Source of the DNA: Candidatus Binatia bacterium
GTDB taxonomy: Bacteria; Desulfobacterota_B; Binatia; UBA9968
NCBI GenBank assembly: GCA_025922795.1
Contig: JAICHC010000186.1
Location: forward strand, 1 to 6,154
Direction: 5' to 3'
Length of the DNA: 6,154 nt
The position numbers and the translations under genes are program-made. Within the stretch, counting starts at the first letter, position 1, and every line of letters begins with the position of its first letter. Under the pieces are notes generated by a model. That model ran no database searches, was not told where the DNA came from, and worked only from the letters and a program-made list of their open reading frames with translations. Shown piece by piece: positions 5,680 to 6,154 of this stretch.

Positions 5680-6154
5680 ATGAGCATTCGTATCGACGGC
5701 GGTGTCGTAGTGGGCTGGTCCGGCACCGGCCATGAGATTGTTCCGAACGGCTCCGTTCTCATCGAGGGCGACAGCATCAGATCTGTCGGCACGGACAAAT
5801 CCCAGGGGGCCGATCGGGTCATCGATGCTTCCGGCAAGATCGTGTGCCCGGGTTTTGTCAATCTCCACGTGCACTCGCAGCTCAACATCGGTGATTATTT
5901 GCTAACCGACGTCACCAAGAAAGACTATCTGTCTGCCAACTGGTTCGTGTTCGGCGCGCCGCTCAAAGAAAAGCTCGAAGCCCCGCCGCCTGCCGCGGTC
6001 GCGATGGGGCGGAGGTACGCGCTCTACAGCGCTCTTCGTAACGGCGCGACGACCGTGTTGGATCCTGGCGGGGGACCGGGCGAGCTGGATGATTATGTCG
6101 CGATCGTCGGCCAAACCGGCGGGCGGGTTTTTTTCAGCCCGCCGTTTCGCAGCC
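5680..6154 (+). CDS. Amidohydrolase, cytosine deaminase/chlorohydrolase type (3' truncated)
   Basis: The first 158 codons of a metal-dependent amidohydrolase, open to the end of the window. The ATG at 5680 is preceded by AGAAGGA (5666-5672) at 7 bp. The protein starts with the small beta-sandwich domain typical of this group (SIRIDGGVVVGW, then NGSVLIEGDSIRSVG and RVIDASGKIVCPGFVNLHVHSQ). H63 and H65 form the HxH metal motif after PGFVNLH. The strand GATTVLDPG (about 127-135) follows a helix that is normal for the family (AALYSALRNGATT-like). Full-length members are around 400-480 residues and deaminate or dechlorinate cyclic nitrogen compounds (cytosine, guanine, S-adenosylhomocysteine, atrazine) or hydrolyse imides and amides. 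The remaining metal ligands lie outside the window, so substrate class is open. It differs in architecture from the two COG2159-type enzymes upstream and is not a recent copy of them. Confidence 0.85.
   Translation, partial: MSIRIDGGVVVGWSGTGHEIVPNGSVLIEGDSIRSVGTDKSQGADRVIDASGKIVCPGFVNLHVHSQLNIGDYLLTDVTKKDYLSANWFVFGAPLKEKLEAPPPAAVAMGRRYALYSALRNGATTVLDPGGGPGELDDYVAIVGQTGGRVFFSPPFRS

Noticed and set aside
5572..5888. Two overlapping minus-strand frames at the start of the last amidohydrolase
   Set aside because: They are antisense to the N-terminal HxH region of a real gene and run into the palindromic repeat, whose minus-strand translation is a known source of spurious ORFs.

Overview
This window carries part of a catabolic gene cluster from what is probably an uncultured, moderately GC-rich Gram-negative bacterium. 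Six genes all read on the plus strand. The type of ABC-importer binding protein, the tandem COG2159-type amidohydrolases and the palindromic repeats between genes are common in environmental proteobacteria and related lineages (Desulfobacterota, Rokubacteria, Tectomicrobia and similar). That placement is inference; nothing here identifies a species. There are no RNA genes, CRISPR arrays, transposases or integration sites.

Layout: (1) 3-536 is the C-terminal half of an NMT1/TauA-like solute-binding protein, cut by the window start. (2) 554-1690 and (3) 1724-2743 are two divergent amidohydrolase-2 (ACMSD-superfamily) enzymes. They follow the binding protein at 17 and 33 bp with clear ribosome binding sites, so these three look like one operon. 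A 197-bp gap (2744-2940) holds small hairpins and a dispersed inverted-repeat element. (4) 2941-4677 is a thiamine-diphosphate enzyme whose catalytic residues match benzoylformate decarboxylase better than acetolactate synthase. A 159-bp gap ends in a near-perfect intrinsic terminator (4787-4813). (5) 4837-5547 is a haem-oxygenase-like diiron oxidase/oxygenase (HDO) with a complete predicted metal site and length and motif spacing close to chlamydial CADD. A 132-bp gap contains a second family of palindromic repeats. (6) 5680-6154 is the N-terminal part of a metal-dependent amidohydrolase of the cytosine deaminase/chlorohydrolase type, cut by the window end.

Taken together, the genes could form a peripheral pathway that imports an organic compound and processes it by metal-dependent hydrolysis or decarboxylation, 2-keto-acid decarboxylation and a diiron oxidation. 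The substrate cannot be read from the sequence. The most interesting points are the HDO enzyme, which lacks the tyrosine that CADD sacrifices to make p-aminobenzoate; the terminator 23 bp upstream of its start codon; the benzoylformate-decarboxylase-like active site of gene 4; and the unequal active sites of the two tandem amidohydrolases.
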